A stretch of 64,000 bases of DNA from a virus: positions 167,109 through 231,108 of IMG/VR virus record IMGVR_UViG_3300029911_000001; one strand, written 5' to 3'. Made by a program: the position numbers and the translations under genes. Below, piece by piece: positions 8,779-17,772 of the stretch. The notes beneath the pieces were generated by a model. It saw nothing but the letters and a program-made list of their open reading frames with translations. It was not told the DNA's origin and searched no databases. Positions within the stretch are counted from its first letter, which is position 1; each line of letters starts with the position of its first letter.

Positions 8779-9152
8779 CAATCAAGCTGAGAAAGAAGCC
8801 GGGGACGGAGCTGGGGAAGTTCTGGGCCTCGCTCGAACGTGCCTCTCGTGATGTTCGCAAATGGCCCGTCCGCACTTGTGAAGAGTGTGGTGGTCGTAAG
8901 GTGCAGACCTACGAAGTGGACAACGGCGGAGGCTGGGACAGGATGTATGAAGAGCAGACCTGTCGCTCGTGCAGCGGTAAGGGCACGTACGGCGGAGGCC
9001 AGCCCGGTCTCAGCCTATGGTTCCAGTCTGAAGAAGCTTGCGAAGAATTCAAAGCCAAGGTTTCCCGGATGAAGGGTATTACTTGGATAGCGGACAGCGA
9101 GAATAGCCGTACTCTCGAACAAGAGTCCGACAAGGTGTGGAAGGATGCGTAG
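8775..9152 (+). CDS. Zinc-ribbon protein with DnaJ-like cysteine repeats
   Basis: 125 residues. Two Cys pairs, CEECGG and CRSCSGKGTYGGG, resemble the CxxCxGxG repeats of DnaJ and probably bind one zinc. The C-terminal half is a mixed domain of unknown role. Confidence 0.65.
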   Translation: MTIKLRKKPGTELGKFWASLERASRDVRKWPVRTCEECGGRKVQTYEVDNGGGWDRMYEEQTCRSCSGKGTYGGGQPGLSLWFQSEEACEEFKAKVSRMKGITWIADSENSRTLEQESDKVWKDA

Positions 9153-9440
9153 ATGAAATGTCCCGCATGTGTTGAAGAAGGAAAGACCAGTAAGCTCCCG
9201 TCGCCCAGCTATTTCAGCAGCACCAGCATGGGCTTCGATGACTACTGGGATGAGGAGGGTAAGCGGCATCACCATGACCCTAACTCCTCATGGACGAACA
9301 TGACCTGCACTCAGGGTCACACCCTCTTCTATCACTTGGAGAGCCACTGCCCCAACTGCGATTTCAACAGCCACAACAAGACACGACTCAGCCTGTACAC
9401 ACCAGACAAGAAGACCCTCATCGCCACTTACAATGAGTAA
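9153..9440 (+). CDS. Small zinc-binding protein
   Basis: 95 residues with MKCPACVEEG at the N-terminus and CPNCDFN near the C-terminus, so a zinc ribbon of paired CxxC is likely. It directly abuts the previous stop. Function unknown. Confidence 0.62.
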   Translation: MKCPACVEEGKTSKLPSPSYFSSTSMGFDDYWDEEGKRHHHDPNSSWTNMTCTQGHTLFYHLESHCPNCDFNSHNKTRLSLYTPDKKTLIATYNE

Positions 9441-9465
9441 GGCGATGAATGGGTGAGGGTAGCAA

Positions 9466-9852
9466 ATGCAGAGAGGTAGGCTCGTTTACGTCGCCAGTCC
9501 TTACTCCCATCCCGATAAGATGGTGGAGGAAATGCGTAACATCGGTGTCGCTGTTGCCACCGGTTATTTGATGAACAAGTATTTGGACAAGTCCTTCTAC
9601 TCCCCCATCTGCCACACCCACCCGATTGCAACCGTCTGCAAGCTCCCCGGTCACTGGGAGTTCTGGAAGCAGTTCGATGAGACGATGCTCTCTCGCTGCA
9701 ATGAGTGCTGGGTTCTCATGCTCGATGGCTGGCAGCAGTCCAAGGGTGTCACTGCGGAGATTGGTATCGCCGTAGAACTCGGCTTGCCGGTGAAGTATGT
9801 CAAGCCGCTGGGTGATGGTGATTACGTGGTCACGGACATACTTGCGGGGTGA
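9466..9852 (+). CDS. DUF1937-like / nucleoside 2-deoxyribosyltransferase-like protein
   Basis: 128 residues. VYVASPYSHPD at the start, RCNECWVLMLDGWQQSKGV in the middle and EIGIAVELGLPVKYV at the end fit the Rossmann-like fold of DUF1937 and nucleoside 2-deoxyribosyltransferase relatives. A role in nucleotide or base metabolism is inferred. A second member of this broader fold is at 12730-13173. Confidence 0.68.
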   Translation: MQRGRLVYVASPYSHPDKMVEEMRNIGVAVATGYLMNKYLDKSFYSPICHTHPIATVCKLPGHWEFWKQFDETMLSRCNECWVLMLDGWQQSKGVTAEIGIAVELGLPVKYVKPLGDGDYVVTDILAG

Positions 9853-9855
9853 GCG

Positions 9856-10086
9856 ATGCGTCATCATGGTCACATGCGGGTTCCAACTTCCACCCAACTC
9901 GAACTGATTGAAGCAGCCCTCAAGGTTGACCTTGAGTTGGCCGCTCATCTGAAGAAGTGTACCGAATGTTCTGAGGATGTAGAAATTGGCACGTGCCCGG
10001 TGGCCGACGAGATGTACTCGCGGGTTAGAACCGCTGCCATCAATCTGAAACGGATTGGATGGCAATCAGGAGTCGAACTGTTATGA
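9856..10086 (+). CDS. Small unknown protein
   Basis: 76 residues with three Cys (KKCTECSED and GTCPVAD). Mostly helical. The stop overlaps the next start. Confidence 0.55.
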   Translation: MRHHGHMRVPTSTQLELIEAALKVDLELAAHLKKCTECSEDVEIGTCPVADEMYSRVRTAAINLKRIGWQSGVELL

Positions 10087-10502
10087 GCTACACCGGAGAA
10101 TTCACGGACAACTGCCCTTACTGCGACTCAGTGTGTGATGCTGATTTCTGTGATGTAGGCGTGGGCATGGTACAGTGTGGCCCATTCCACTGTATGCAGT
10201 GCGGAGCCAGCCAGATAGGCCCCTACGATGATACGTTTGACCCGTACCGTACGTTCTGGGCAGAACCTCAGAAGCCGAAAGACCGGGTGCTCACCAAGCG
10301 AGAGAGTGAGACTCACTGGTATGAGCCAAACACCCCTCCCGGTTCCTCTGCCAACGTCATCGGTGGTCATATTGTGAGCCATCAGGTGATGAAGAAGATT
10401 TACGATTTGAAGTTCACCAACAATCCTCAGTATGAGGATAAAGAGTACGTGAACGAATGGTGGAAAAACATACGTGAAGATAGTCAAGCTACAACACGAT
10501 AG
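10083..10502 (+). CDS. Cys-rich zinc-ribbon protein
   Basis: 139 residues from ATG 10083, chosen because AGGAG lies upstream and the ATG overlaps the previous TGA. NCPYCDSVCDADFCD and CMQCGAS suggest a zinc-binding head. The C-terminal half is unrecognised. Its end overlaps the SbcD start by 29 nt. Confidence 0.62.
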   Translation: MSYTGEFTDNCPYCDSVCDADFCDVGVGMVQCGPFHCMQCGASQIGPYDDTFDPYRTFWAEPQKPKDRVLTKRESETHWYEPNTPPGSSANVIGGHIVSHQVMKKIYDLKFTNNPQYEDKEYVNEWWKNIREDSQATTR

Positions 10503-11466
10503 AGTAAATTTCGTCTACAGCACTGACTGGCATCTCTCCACGAAGCCGCCCGGTCGTAGGCAGGACGATTACCAGTCCTCCATCCTCGCCAAGATAGCAT
10601 TCATCCGCGACCTTACCTTGAAGCTCAAGGGTGTGGCTCTTTGCGGGGGTGACATATTCCACGTCAAGAACCCTAAGTCCCCCGCCAATGGGTTCAGCCT
10701 TCTTTTCCCTCTGTTGCATTTGTTGAGAGAGTTTCCGGTTTACACTGCCATTGGAAATCACGACCTTTCATTCGACAGAATGGATACGATTCCCACCCAA
10801 CCCATCGGTTTGCTATTTGCAGCTAAAGCTTGCCACAATCTGAACGATGAGCCTGTCCTATTCGTCAACGAGGCAGAGACAGTCAACGTGCTGGTGGAGA
10901 CGTTCCCCTATGAGCATGGTGCCGAGACTCTTCAGCGGCTCCTCGCCACAGGGCCTCGGCCAGATGGCGTTCAGCATCGCATCGCGATTGTCCACTCGTA
11001 TGGTGAGCCGGGGAATGGTGGTGGTATGTTTGGTGAAGCGATTGGCTACAACCAGATTGAGCACCTAGACTATGACTTCATGCTGTGGGGACACGACCAC
11101 TCTCGTCACGAGACGGTTGAAGTCGGAGGAATAACACACGTTAACCTTGGCTCACTCGCTCGTGCTGCATATGATTACGATGAAGTGACGCGACCTGTCG
11201 TGGCGACCATTCTGTCTTTCGCTGAAGACGGTATTAGATATAAGGAAAAGGAAATCCCGGTCAGCCCTCTGAACATTGCGTTCAAGACGGCGGACAAGGA
11301 AGTCGTTGACGTGGTGAAGTCGGACGAACTGAAAGAGTTCTTCATCGCCATGGACGAGCAGGTTGGGGACATCGAGTCAACCGACCCACGAGAAGTCATC
11401 AACGCTCTCTGCCCAGCCGATGAACCGAAGCTGCGTTCCTTGATTACTGAACTATGTGAACTATAA
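10474..11466 (+). CDS. sbcD: SbcD/Mre11-like nuclease (T4 gp47 type)
   Basis: 330 residues, GTG start. Metallophosphoesterase motifs in order: STDWHLS, LCGGDIFH, AIGNHDLS, IVHSYG, LWGHDHSRH. These coordinate the two metal ions. Partner of the split SbcC/Rad50 at 6136-7458 and 44565-45221; together they process DNA ends. Confidence 0.88.
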   Translation: MKIVKLQHDRVNFVYSTDWHLSTKPPGRRQDDYQSSILAKIAFIRDLTLKLKGVALCGGDIFHVKNPKSPANGFSLLFPLLHLLREFPVYTAIGNHDLSFDRMDTIPTQPIGLLFAAKACHNLNDEPVLFVNEAETVNVLVETFPYEHGAETLQRLLATGPRPDGVQHRIAIVHSYGEPGNGGGMFGEAIGYNQIEHLDYDFMLWGHDHSRHETVEVGGITHVNLGSLARAAYDYDEVTRPVVATILSFAEDGIRYKEKEIPVSPLNIAFKTADKEVVDVVKSDELKEFFIAMDEQVGDIESTDPREVINALCPADEPKLRSLITELCEL

Positions 11467-11481
11467 TAGAGGTCTTTATTC

Positions 11482-12213
11482 ATGATAGTTTACATGGTTT
11501 ACAACAGAGTCAACGGGAAGCAGTATGTAGGAAAGACCGTAAAATATGTAGCACGTAGGTGGTCGGAGCATCTAGCTGCGGCTAAACGGGGGAGTAAATA
11601 CTACCTTCATGCAGCAATACGTAAGTACGGTGTAGGGGCTTTTTTGGTTGTACCCTTATCCCATGGGGCATCCTCTGAAGAAGAGTTAGCCGAACAAGAG
11701 AGGTACTTTATCCAAAGGTATCATACTAACGATACAACCCTTGGCTATAATCTCACAGATGGGGGTGAGGGTACCACTGGATTTAGGCATTCAGCAGAAA
11801 CCAAAGATAAATTGCGTAAGTCCAAACTAGGCGTCCCCTCGTGGAACAAAGGTGTATCTCCTAGTGACGCCACTCGAAAGAAGATAGGGGCTGCACATAA
11901 AGGCAACAAATACTGTGTGGGCAGAACGCTGTCAGATGCGACTAAACAAAAAATTTCCATGAAGGCTAGGGGGAGACCCACATCAGACACGTTACGTCAA
12001 GTTCGGTCTCAAAATGCTCAGGGGTCAAATAATCCAATGTATGGTCGGAGCCAGAAAGAAACTACCCGTAATTTTATTAGTCAGAAACGTTTAGAACGAG
12101 AAAAGACAGACCACACGTCATCTCGCAATATTATTAGGGTCAATCATGTTCGATGGCATACTAATCGGGGTATTGTAAGTAACGACTGTAGCTATTGCGA
12201 AGGCGCGGCATGA
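11482..12213 (+). CDS. GIY-YIG homing endonuclease with NUMOD3 repeats
   Basis: 243 residues. Catalytic domain MIVYMVYNRVNGKQYVGKT, with Arg in RRWSEHL and Glu in LAEQERYFI. It is followed by NUMOD3-type DNA-binding repeats (FRHSAETKDKLRKS; NPMYGRSQKE). More A+T-rich than its neighbours. Its stop overlaps the start of the SET gene. Confidence 0.88.
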   Translation: MIVYMVYNRVNGKQYVGKTVKYVARRWSEHLAAAKRGSKYYLHAAIRKYGVGAFLVVPLSHGASSEEELAEQERYFIQRYHTNDTTLGYNLTDGGEGTTGFRHSAETKDKLRKSKLGVPSWNKGVSPSDATRKKIGAAHKGNKYCVGRTLSDATKQKISMKARGRPTSDTLRQVRSQNAQGSNNPMYGRSQKETTRNFISQKRLEREKTDHTSSRNIIRVNHVRWHTNRGIVSNDCSYCEGAA

Positions 12214-12585
12214 TTCTAGTCAAGACACAACTTGGGCCAAGCACAGTCCATGGGCTGGGGTTGTTCGCTGCTGAATTCATTCCCAAGGGCACGGTCATAT
12301 GGGAGTTCCGAGAAGGAGTAGACCACCGCATCCCCAAGGAATTGGTGGACGAATTGCCGGAACCGGCACGTTCGACCGTTCGCCACTATTCGGCTTTATG
12401 GGGTGGGGGGTTACGTCGTATCGGCGGATGACGCAAGGTACTTCAACCATTCGGATACGCCTAACCTGATGACCCTTGCGGAGCCGGATGTAGACATAGC
12501 GGTTCGTGACATCCACCCCGGAGAAGAGTTGTTCGAAAACTATTTTGAATTCGATGAAGACGCAGCAGAAAAATTAGGAGTGTAA
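12210..12585 (+). pseudogene. SET-domain protein split by a frameshift
   Basis: Two frames together make one SET domain. Part one (ATG 12210) has STVHGLGLFAAEFIPKG. Part two (frame +1, to 12585) has DARYFNHSDTPNLM and RDIHPGEELFENY, the cofactor and substrate motifs of lysine methyltransferases. The shift falls in a run of six G at 12405-12410. With five G the frame would be continuous. It may be a real mutation, a +1 frameshift or a sequencing error. If intact it would be about 124 residues. Confidence 0.72.
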
Positions 12586-12587
12586 CG

Positions 12588-12746
12588 ATGATTGTTAGCT
12601 GTGATAAATGTGGCGACGTGTTCAACGACGAGTTTGTATCGACAGTGTGCCCTCACAAGGGGATTGGGTACTGTAGGCGATGCGATTGCATCATCTGCGT
12701 ATGCTACGTAGAGAAAGAGGAAGTGACTAATGATTCTCGCACATAA
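12588..12746 (+). CDS. Small Cys-rich zinc-binding protein
   Basis: 52 residues with SCDKCGD, VCPHKG and CRRCDCIICVC, enough ligands for one or two zinc ions. TAGGAG lies upstream. It overlaps the next gene by 17 nt. Confidence 0.6.
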   Translation: MIVSCDKCGDVFNDEFVSTVCPHKGIGYCRRCDCIICVCYVEKEEVTNDSRT

Positions 12747-13173
12747 CGTAAAAATCATATACTTGGCAGGTCCTATCAACAGTTGCACCGATGAAGAGTG
12801 TAAGGACTGGCGTGCAGCGGCCAAGAAGTATTTCAACCACAACAGTGAAGAGATTGGCCCCATTCGCGTCCTCGACCCTATGCGTCGTGACTATCGTGGG
12901 CAGGAGATGAGCCCCCACATCCGCCACCTGATTGTGAAGGGCGACAAGACCGACTACCGTTCCGCCGACATCCTATTGGTCTACTCACCCAAGCCCAGCT
13001 ACGGCACGGCCATGGAGATGTTCGACGCCTACGAGAATCTGGACAAGTGGGTGGTCGTGGTCAACGCCGACGAATTCCCCTCCCCTTGGCTTGCTGAGCA
13101 CTGCGATTACCGCGTACCTACGTTCGAGCTTGCGTTTGAGACCATCAAGGGAATCATCAAGGAAATGCAGTGA
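12730..13173 (+). CDS. Nucleoside 2-deoxyribosyltransferase-like protein
   Basis: 147 residues. IIYLAGPINSC (base-binding loop), DPMRRDYRG, SADILLVYSPKPSYGTAMEM (catalytic Glu region). This order is typical of NDT-fold enzymes acting on nucleosides or nucleotides. Confidence 0.75.
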   Translation: MILAHNVKIIYLAGPINSCTDEECKDWRAAAKKYFNHNSEEIGPIRVLDPMRRDYRGQEMSPHIRHLIVKGDKTDYRSADILLVYSPKPSYGTAMEMFDAYENLDKWVVVVNADEFPSPWLAEHCDYRVPTFELAFETIKGIIKEMQ

Positions 13174-13391
13174 GCGAACTAGAATACCTCGCGCTCACCC
13201 CGGTTTACGAGCTAGTTACGGTTGAAGGGGTCACCTACTATACCACACCGAATGGCAAGAACGATTTCAGTGAGGAGAAGAACGCCCTCATTCGCCTTCA
13301 TACGCCCCCCAAGGCTGTGGTTGTGAAGCCGAAGGCTCTCCCGGCTCCGGTGGCTGAACCTAATAATAAGAGGAAGAAATCCGCCTCGTAA
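13170..13391 (+). CDS. Small unknown protein
   Basis: 73 residues, GTG start overlapping the previous TGA. The C-terminus is Lys/Pro-rich (VVVKPKALPAPVAEP and NNKRKKSAS). No family recognised. Confidence 0.55.
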   Translation: MSELEYLALTPVYELVTVEGVTYYTTPNGKNDFSEEKNALIRLHTPPKAVVVKPKALPAPVAEPNNKRKKSAS

Positions 13392-13477
13392 GAGCAAAAC
13401 AGATCAGTGCGACGCCGCACATAGGGGTATAACCAGAGGTGTGCAAAGTGCATGTACGCAAATGAAGGGAGAATCAC

Positions 13478-13657
13478 ATGCCCCAGCCTATCCACGTCGT
13501 CCCTGCCCCTCGTGCTTCCAACGTCATCTATTTTGTTCATACTTCCGGCTTCGCAGCATGGAAGAACCAGCGCAAGGCGGCTATGGACGCCGAAGCTGAC
13601 AAGGCTCTGATTGAAGAGACCGCCGATGCTCCGCCCCCATTTGAGTTGCCATACTAA
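13478..13657 (+). CDS. Small unknown protein
   Basis: 59 residues, MPQPIHVVPAPRASNVIYF at the start and a Pro-rich acidic end. AAGGGAG lies 7 nt before the ATG, which supports translation. Confidence 0.6.
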   Translation: MPQPIHVVPAPRASNVIYFVHTSGFAAWKNQRKAAMDAEADKALIEETADAPPPFELPY

Positions 13658-13689
13658 AGGGTTGACTCTGGAGTTTCCATACATGTAAC

Positions 13690-14352
13690 ATGTTGAGTAT
13701 GGAAATTTTAAAGGGCTACCCTAACATCTTCTTCACATCAGATTTGCACTTTGACCACCAGTTCATGGTGAAGGGTAAGGTCGATGAGAATGGTGTGCTC
13801 CTCCCCGGAGCCACCATTCCCCGACCTATGTTCTCTACTGTGGATGAGATGAATGAAACCATCATTGCTCGGAACAACGAGCGGGTAAGACCCGGTGACC
13901 TTGTGTACGACCTTGGTGACTTCGCGGTTAAGACCACTGAAGAGAGAGCGATGGCTTATCGCAAGCGGCTTATTGGTCAGCGGTATCAGTTTGAGGGTAA
14001 TCACGACCAGATTGCAACTAAGCTTGCCAAGAAGGGGGCGTTCATCTGGTACAGGCAGCTTGAAGAACTCAGCCTCGGGAGCCCTTACTTTGAAGGGGAT
14101 AAGCGTCAGCTTATTGTTCTTTGCCACTACGCCATGAAAGTGTGGCACAATAGTTTCAGAGGGGCATTCATGCTCTATGGACATTCACATGGAATGCTCC
14201 CTGAAGACCACACTCTTTCTTTTGATGTTGGAGTGGATGTTTGGGATTTCTACCCGGTTAGTATCGAAGAAGTCAAGGCAAAGATGGTACGGAAATTGCC
14301 AGCGTGGTTGGAGTACCAAGAGACCCTTAAGGGTTTGGGGAGGGTGGAATAG
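13690..14352 (+). CDS. Calcineurin-like metallophosphoesterase
   Basis: 220 residues. FFTSDLHFDH, VYDLGDFA, FEGNHDQ, VLCHYAMKVW and LYGHSHGM are the ordered metal-binding motifs. It belongs to the small phage phosphoesterase group that may act on nucleotides or phosphoproteins. The start could also be ATG 13699. Confidence 0.85.
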   Translation: MLSMEILKGYPNIFFTSDLHFDHQFMVKGKVDENGVLLPGATIPRPMFSTVDEMNETIIARNNERVRPGDLVYDLGDFAVKTTEERAMAYRKRLIGQRYQFEGNHDQIATKLAKKGAFIWYRQLEELSLGSPYFEGDKRQLIVLCHYAMKVWHNSFRGAFMLYGHSHGMLPEDHTLSFDVGVDVWDFYPVSIEEVKAKMVRKLPAWLEYQETLKGLGRVE

Positions 14353-14806
14353 GCTTTCCCGCCCGAACCCACCGTTGAAGTTTGGGACGGGTCATGTTTA
14401 GGGCTTGTGCTGCGAGAGAAAGGGAGCCGTATTCCACCCCGTTAATGGTGATAGGGGTGGCACGTGGGTGTTCGTTTCCCGCTTTGAATGAGGTAGTAGT
14501 GGGCTTCCCATAAAAGTGATGGCTGTCTCCCTTGGCGTAGGGTCGCTTGGCTATTTTCTTCTTTGCTTTATCCGTGTGAGTTTTACCATAGAAAGGATTT
14601 CCGCTTCCTAAGATGCGGGGTCTAGGTCCGCATAGATTAGCCCGATGTTCAGCCGTCTTGGGCTTCCCTTTTAGCGCATCACTTATGTGTTTATTCCACT
14701 CCAGCGTTCTACTGGTTGATGTGTTCCCACCGTCCCCACCACAGGTAATGTTGTATCCAAGGGTTTGAGTTTGCTGTTTGGCGATAAGTTCCTTATTTGG
14801 GCATTG
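14327..14806 (-). pseudogene. Remnant of a GIY-YIG homing endonuclease lacking its catalytic domain
   Basis: On the minus strand an uninterrupted frame runs from 14806 to stop 14327-14329 with no ATG at its head. It reads LGYNITCGGDGGNTSTS, NUMOD3-like units (GSGNPFYGKTHTDKAK; FYGKPTTTSF) and a NUMOD1-like end (ITINGVEYGSLSLAAQALNM, then TRPKLQRWVRAG). The GIY-YIG catalytic half is absent, so this is a decayed insertion. It explains an otherwise gene-free 470 nt and overlaps the phosphoesterase 3' end. Confidence 0.8.
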
Positions 14807-14826
14807 TCATGGAATGGGAGAGAGTA

Positions 14827-15030
14827 ATGGCTATCATGGCTGACGAAAAAGAGGAAGCACGTATCGCCAAGCTGGAAGCTTTCTACAAAGCTGTAATCGA
14901 CTTAACCCTTAACCATGACACCCTTAATTCACCGATATGGGGTGGAGAGGAAGAGCACGCTGTAGTATTCCCAAGTAAGCTGGGTGCTGCACTCGAAAAG
15001 GTTGACCCGGAGTGGTATCGTAACACCTAA
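14827..15030 (+). CDS. Small unknown protein
   Basis: 67 residues from ATG 14827, with GGGAGAG just upstream. MADEKEEARIAKLEAFYKAV is a charged helix; the rest is unrecognised. ATG 14809 is an alternative start. Confidence 0.55.
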   Translation: MAIMADEKEEARIAKLEAFYKAVIDLTLNHDTLNSPIWGGEEEHAVVFPSKLGAALEKVDPEWYRNT

Positions 15031-15060
15031 AATCGCTGGTATTAGTGTCTGGAGGATTTG

Positions 15061-15519
15061 ATGTCCCTAGACCAACCTAAACCAGATAACTATTCTATCG
15101 CTGTTCAATCCAATGTTGCCACGCAGATTCAACCCCTTCCCATATCAGGTGATATAGATGTTGCCCATGCTGTCACTGCTAACCTGCGTCAGATGGGGTT
15201 TAACTCTATCTGCGAGGACATCGAAGCTCGTGTGGCCTTAGGTGAGCAGAAGTATGGAAGCCGCCTGAAAGCGTTCAATGGCCGTGATGTCCTTACCGAT
15301 TTAGGACAAGAGGTTCTGGACGCAATTAACTATGCCAAACAAGCTGAGATTGAAGGGCGAGATGATGGCTCCCTTTTTCAGTTGGTAGTGGCGGTCGCTG
15401 TTTTGGTTGAGGGTAAGTGGAAATTCAAACTGGATGGGTATCAAGAAAATGAACTATGGGACTCTTTATTGAGGTCTATAGATGAGATTATCCAAAGAAA
15501 AGCAAGCCGCAGTCGTTGA
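15061..15519 (+). CDS. Possible MazG-like nucleotide pyrophosphohydrolase-related protein
   Basis: 152 residues, TGGAGG 7 nt before the ATG. The core EDIEARVALGEQKYGSRLKA and DLGQEVLDAINYAKQAEIEG is helical with acidic residues, similar in style to all-alpha NTP pyrophosphatases found in phages. Assignment is tentative. The 3' end overlaps the LAGLIDADG remnant. Confidence 0.4.
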   Translation: MSLDQPKPDNYSIAVQSNVATQIQPLPISGDIDVAHAVTANLRQMGFNSICEDIEARVALGEQKYGSRLKAFNGRDVLTDLGQEVLDAINYAKQAEIEGRDDGSLFQLVVAVAVLVEGKWKFKLDGYQENELWDSLLRSIDEIIQRKASRSR

Positions 15520-16292
15520 AGCCTACAGCCAAGGGGCTTCATGTAAGCAGGTAGGTCGGGACTTTAGCATAAGTCCTCAGACAGTATCCAATTTGCTTAA
15601 GCGAACCGGCTTATCAGCTAGAGCCGACTTTCGGCTACCAATTCATAATGAAACCGCTTTTAGTTGCATCACCCCCACCTCTGCGTATTGGGCGGGATTT
15701 CTTCTTGCAGATGGGTGTATCCACTTCCATTTGGGACGTTACCCAAAGGTGATTCTCGAACTCGGACTTCCATTTGGGACGTTACCCAAAGGTGATTCTC
15801 GAACTCGGGATTGAGGACAGGGAACACGTTGAAAAATTTAGAGAATTTCTTCAAGCAGAGGCGGGGGTAAAGGTTAGTCATAAAGGGGCTGCGGCGAGAT
15901 TTGAAGTTACCAGTCAACGGTTGGTGTCTGACCTGCTATCGTTAGGAATAACTGAACGTAAGAGTCTGACAGCGACTGTCAGCCCCTCACTAGAAAATAA
16001 TCGGGATTTCTGGCGGGGGGTGATAGACGGTGATGGGTGGCTGGGATACAACTCGGGGAATGGACGACCCCACATTGGTTTGATTGGGACTAGAGCCACA
16101 ATAGAGTCTTTTCAAGACTTTTGTGGTATAGAGGGTACTGTGGGTACCCAATATAAGATGTCCACAGCAGTCTACTATTCACGCAAAGCAGCTAAAGTAG
16201 CTAGGGTACTTTACGCTGAAACCAAATTGTATTTGGATAGAAAGAAAATTTTGGCAGACAGTATTATGGAATATAGGAAGGAACAACTATGA
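15482..16292 (+). pseudogene. LAGLIDADG homing endonuclease broken by a 43-bp tandem duplication
   Basis: An N-terminal helix-turn-helix (GASCKQVGRDFSISPQTVSN) precedes two LAGLIDADG-type motifs: YWAGFLLADGC and FWRGVIDGDGW. Between them 15723-15765 is repeated exactly as 15766-15808. As 43 is not a multiple of 3, the frame shifts and the protein ends early at 15812-15814. Removing one copy restores a single frame of about 255 residues. Confidence 0.88.
15723..15808. repeat. Exact 43-bp tandem duplication
   Basis: Two perfect copies, 15723-15765 and 15766-15808, inside the LAGLIDADG gene. The lack of any divergence implies a recent event or an assembly artefact. Confidence 0.95.
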
Positions 16293-16747
16293 CTATGAAA
16301 ATAGCTGGAAGCTCCACGGTGAACGACCCCTTGTTCGAACCTTGCAACAAGGTTACCTTCGTGCCCAACGCAGACGGCCCGACGCGGGATGAGTTTATCA
16401 AGCAGCGGTATGGAGTAGACCCGGACGATGTTATCGCCGTCCCCTTCTCTGAGCTTGAAGGAACTGTACTCACTCAAGTAGACTCCAACTTCACTTATCA
16501 AGGCTCCCCCGTGTCCATGGACGTTACTGGCGACGTGCAGACTCTTCGCGTTGAGCCGGAGCCTGTCACCAAACTGGGTGAGCAGTTGGCAACCGAGTTG
16601 GACTCCTTCGACTCTCCTACAGCCGCTGACATTTCCACCCCTAGCTCTACCTACATTGTAGGTGCCTACGAGAGTGGAGAACCGGCCAAGATGGTCATCG
16701 ACTCCGAAGAGAAGATGGAGCAGCTTGAGAAGAAGGCCACTGCATGA
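16289..16747 (+). CDS. Unknown acidic protein
   Basis: 152 residues, acidic, with a Pro/Ser/Thr-rich linker around 100-125. Its ATG overlaps the preceding stop and its TGA overlaps the next ATG. No motif recognised. Confidence 0.6.
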   Translation: MTMKIAGSSTVNDPLFEPCNKVTFVPNADGPTRDEFIKQRYGVDPDDVIAVPFSELEGTVLTQVDSNFTYQGSPVSMDVTGDVQTLRVEPEPVTKLGEQLATELDSFDSPTAADISTPSSTYIVGAYESGEPAKMVIDSEEKMEQLEKKATA

Positions 16748-16977
16748 TTGAACATGGCATCCCCATTCCAGAATCGACTGAAGCGGAACTCCACATCCGC
16801 ATCCCTGACCTTCTGCAAATGAAGGTCGGGGACTCTACTCTCATTGACGAGAACGAGATAGGTAGAGTTGGTCATATTGAACTGGCCGTATGGGGTATGA
16901 AGCGTAACCAGCAGCACAAGCTGGTTCACATGGACAAGGTACTTGACGGTAAGGCACGTATCTGGAGAACGCGGTAA
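16744..16977 (+). CDS. Small unknown protein
   Basis: 77 residues of mixed alpha/beta character (IRIPDLLQMKVGDSTLID). Overlaps the previous stop; the PhoH gene follows after 3 nt. Confidence 0.58.
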   Translation: MIEHGIPIPESTEAELHIRIPDLLQMKVGDSTLIDENEIGRVGHIELAVWGMKRNQQHKLVHMDKVLDGKARIWRTR

Positions 16978-16980
16978 CTC

Positions 16981-17772
16981 ATGGGCAATAACTACAGCAA
17001 GAAAATCAAAGCTGCTAAGACTACCAAGACACGTGCAACGAAAGAGTCGGCGACGATTCCATGGAAGAGAGAGATGGAGCCCGAGGCTCCTTATCATCCG
17101 AGTGCAAAGCTGGCGACTCTAAAGGTCATTCCACGCTCAGTGAACCAGAAGGCATACCTCGATGCCATCGACAAGCATGATATGGTGTTTGGTATTGGAC
17201 CTGCGGGGACAGGAAAGACGTTCCTCGCCGTCGCCAAGGCGGTGCAGTGGCTGGCGAAGAAGAACAACCGCCTCGTGCTCATCCGCCCTGCGGTTGAAGC
17301 GGGTGAGAGTCTCGGCTTCCTCCCCGGCTCCATGCAGGAGAAGGTTGACCCGTATCTCCGCCCCATCTACGATGCTCTTTATGCTCTGATGCCTTCCCCA
17401 CTGGTGAACAAGTATCTAGAAGATGGCGTCATTGAAGTGGCTGCGGTGGCGTTTCTGCGAGGTCGTACATTGAACAACTGCTTCGTGATTGTAGATGAAG
17501 CTCAGAACACCACTCGTGAGCAGATGAAGATGATTTTAACTCGTATGGGTGAGGGCTCCAAGTTTGTCATCAATGGTGACGACACGCAGATTGACATCAG
17601 GCCCAAGTTCGACAGCGGCATCATTCATGCCGAGAAGGTACTCGAACGGGTACTCAAGATTCACTTCCAGTATTTCGAGGACGAAGACATTGTTCGTCAC
17701 CCGCTGGTGAAGGAGATTGTTGAAGCCTACCGGGAGGAAGAGTACGCGGAGGAAGAGAATGACCCCGCGTGA
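16981..17772 (+). CDS. phoH: PhoH-like ATPase
   Basis: 263 residues. Walker [18 protein letters not shown] (about 71-87), [13 protein letters not shown] typical of PhoH, Walker [14 protein letters not shown], and GDDTQID. PhoH proteins are common in large phages and link to RNA metabolism or phosphate stress; the exact role is unsettled. The acidic tail overlaps the next gene by 14 nt. Confidence 0.93.
   Translation: MGNNYSKKIKAAKTTKTRATKESATIPWKREMEPEAPYHPSAKLATLKVIPRSVNQKAYLDAIDKHDMVFGIGPAGTGKTFLAVAKAVQWLAKKNNRLVLIRPAVEAGESLGFLPGSMQEKVDPYLRPIYDALYALMPSPLVNKYLEDGVIEVAAVAFLRGRTLNNCFVIVDEAQNTTREQMKMILTRMGEGSKFVINGDDTQIDIRPKFDSGIIHAEKVLERVLKIHFQYFEDEDIVRHPLVKEIVEAYREEEYAEEENDPA

Noticed and set aside
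13392-13477. Small gene between 13391 and 13478
   Set aside because: No ORF with a ribosome site; no hairpin of note.
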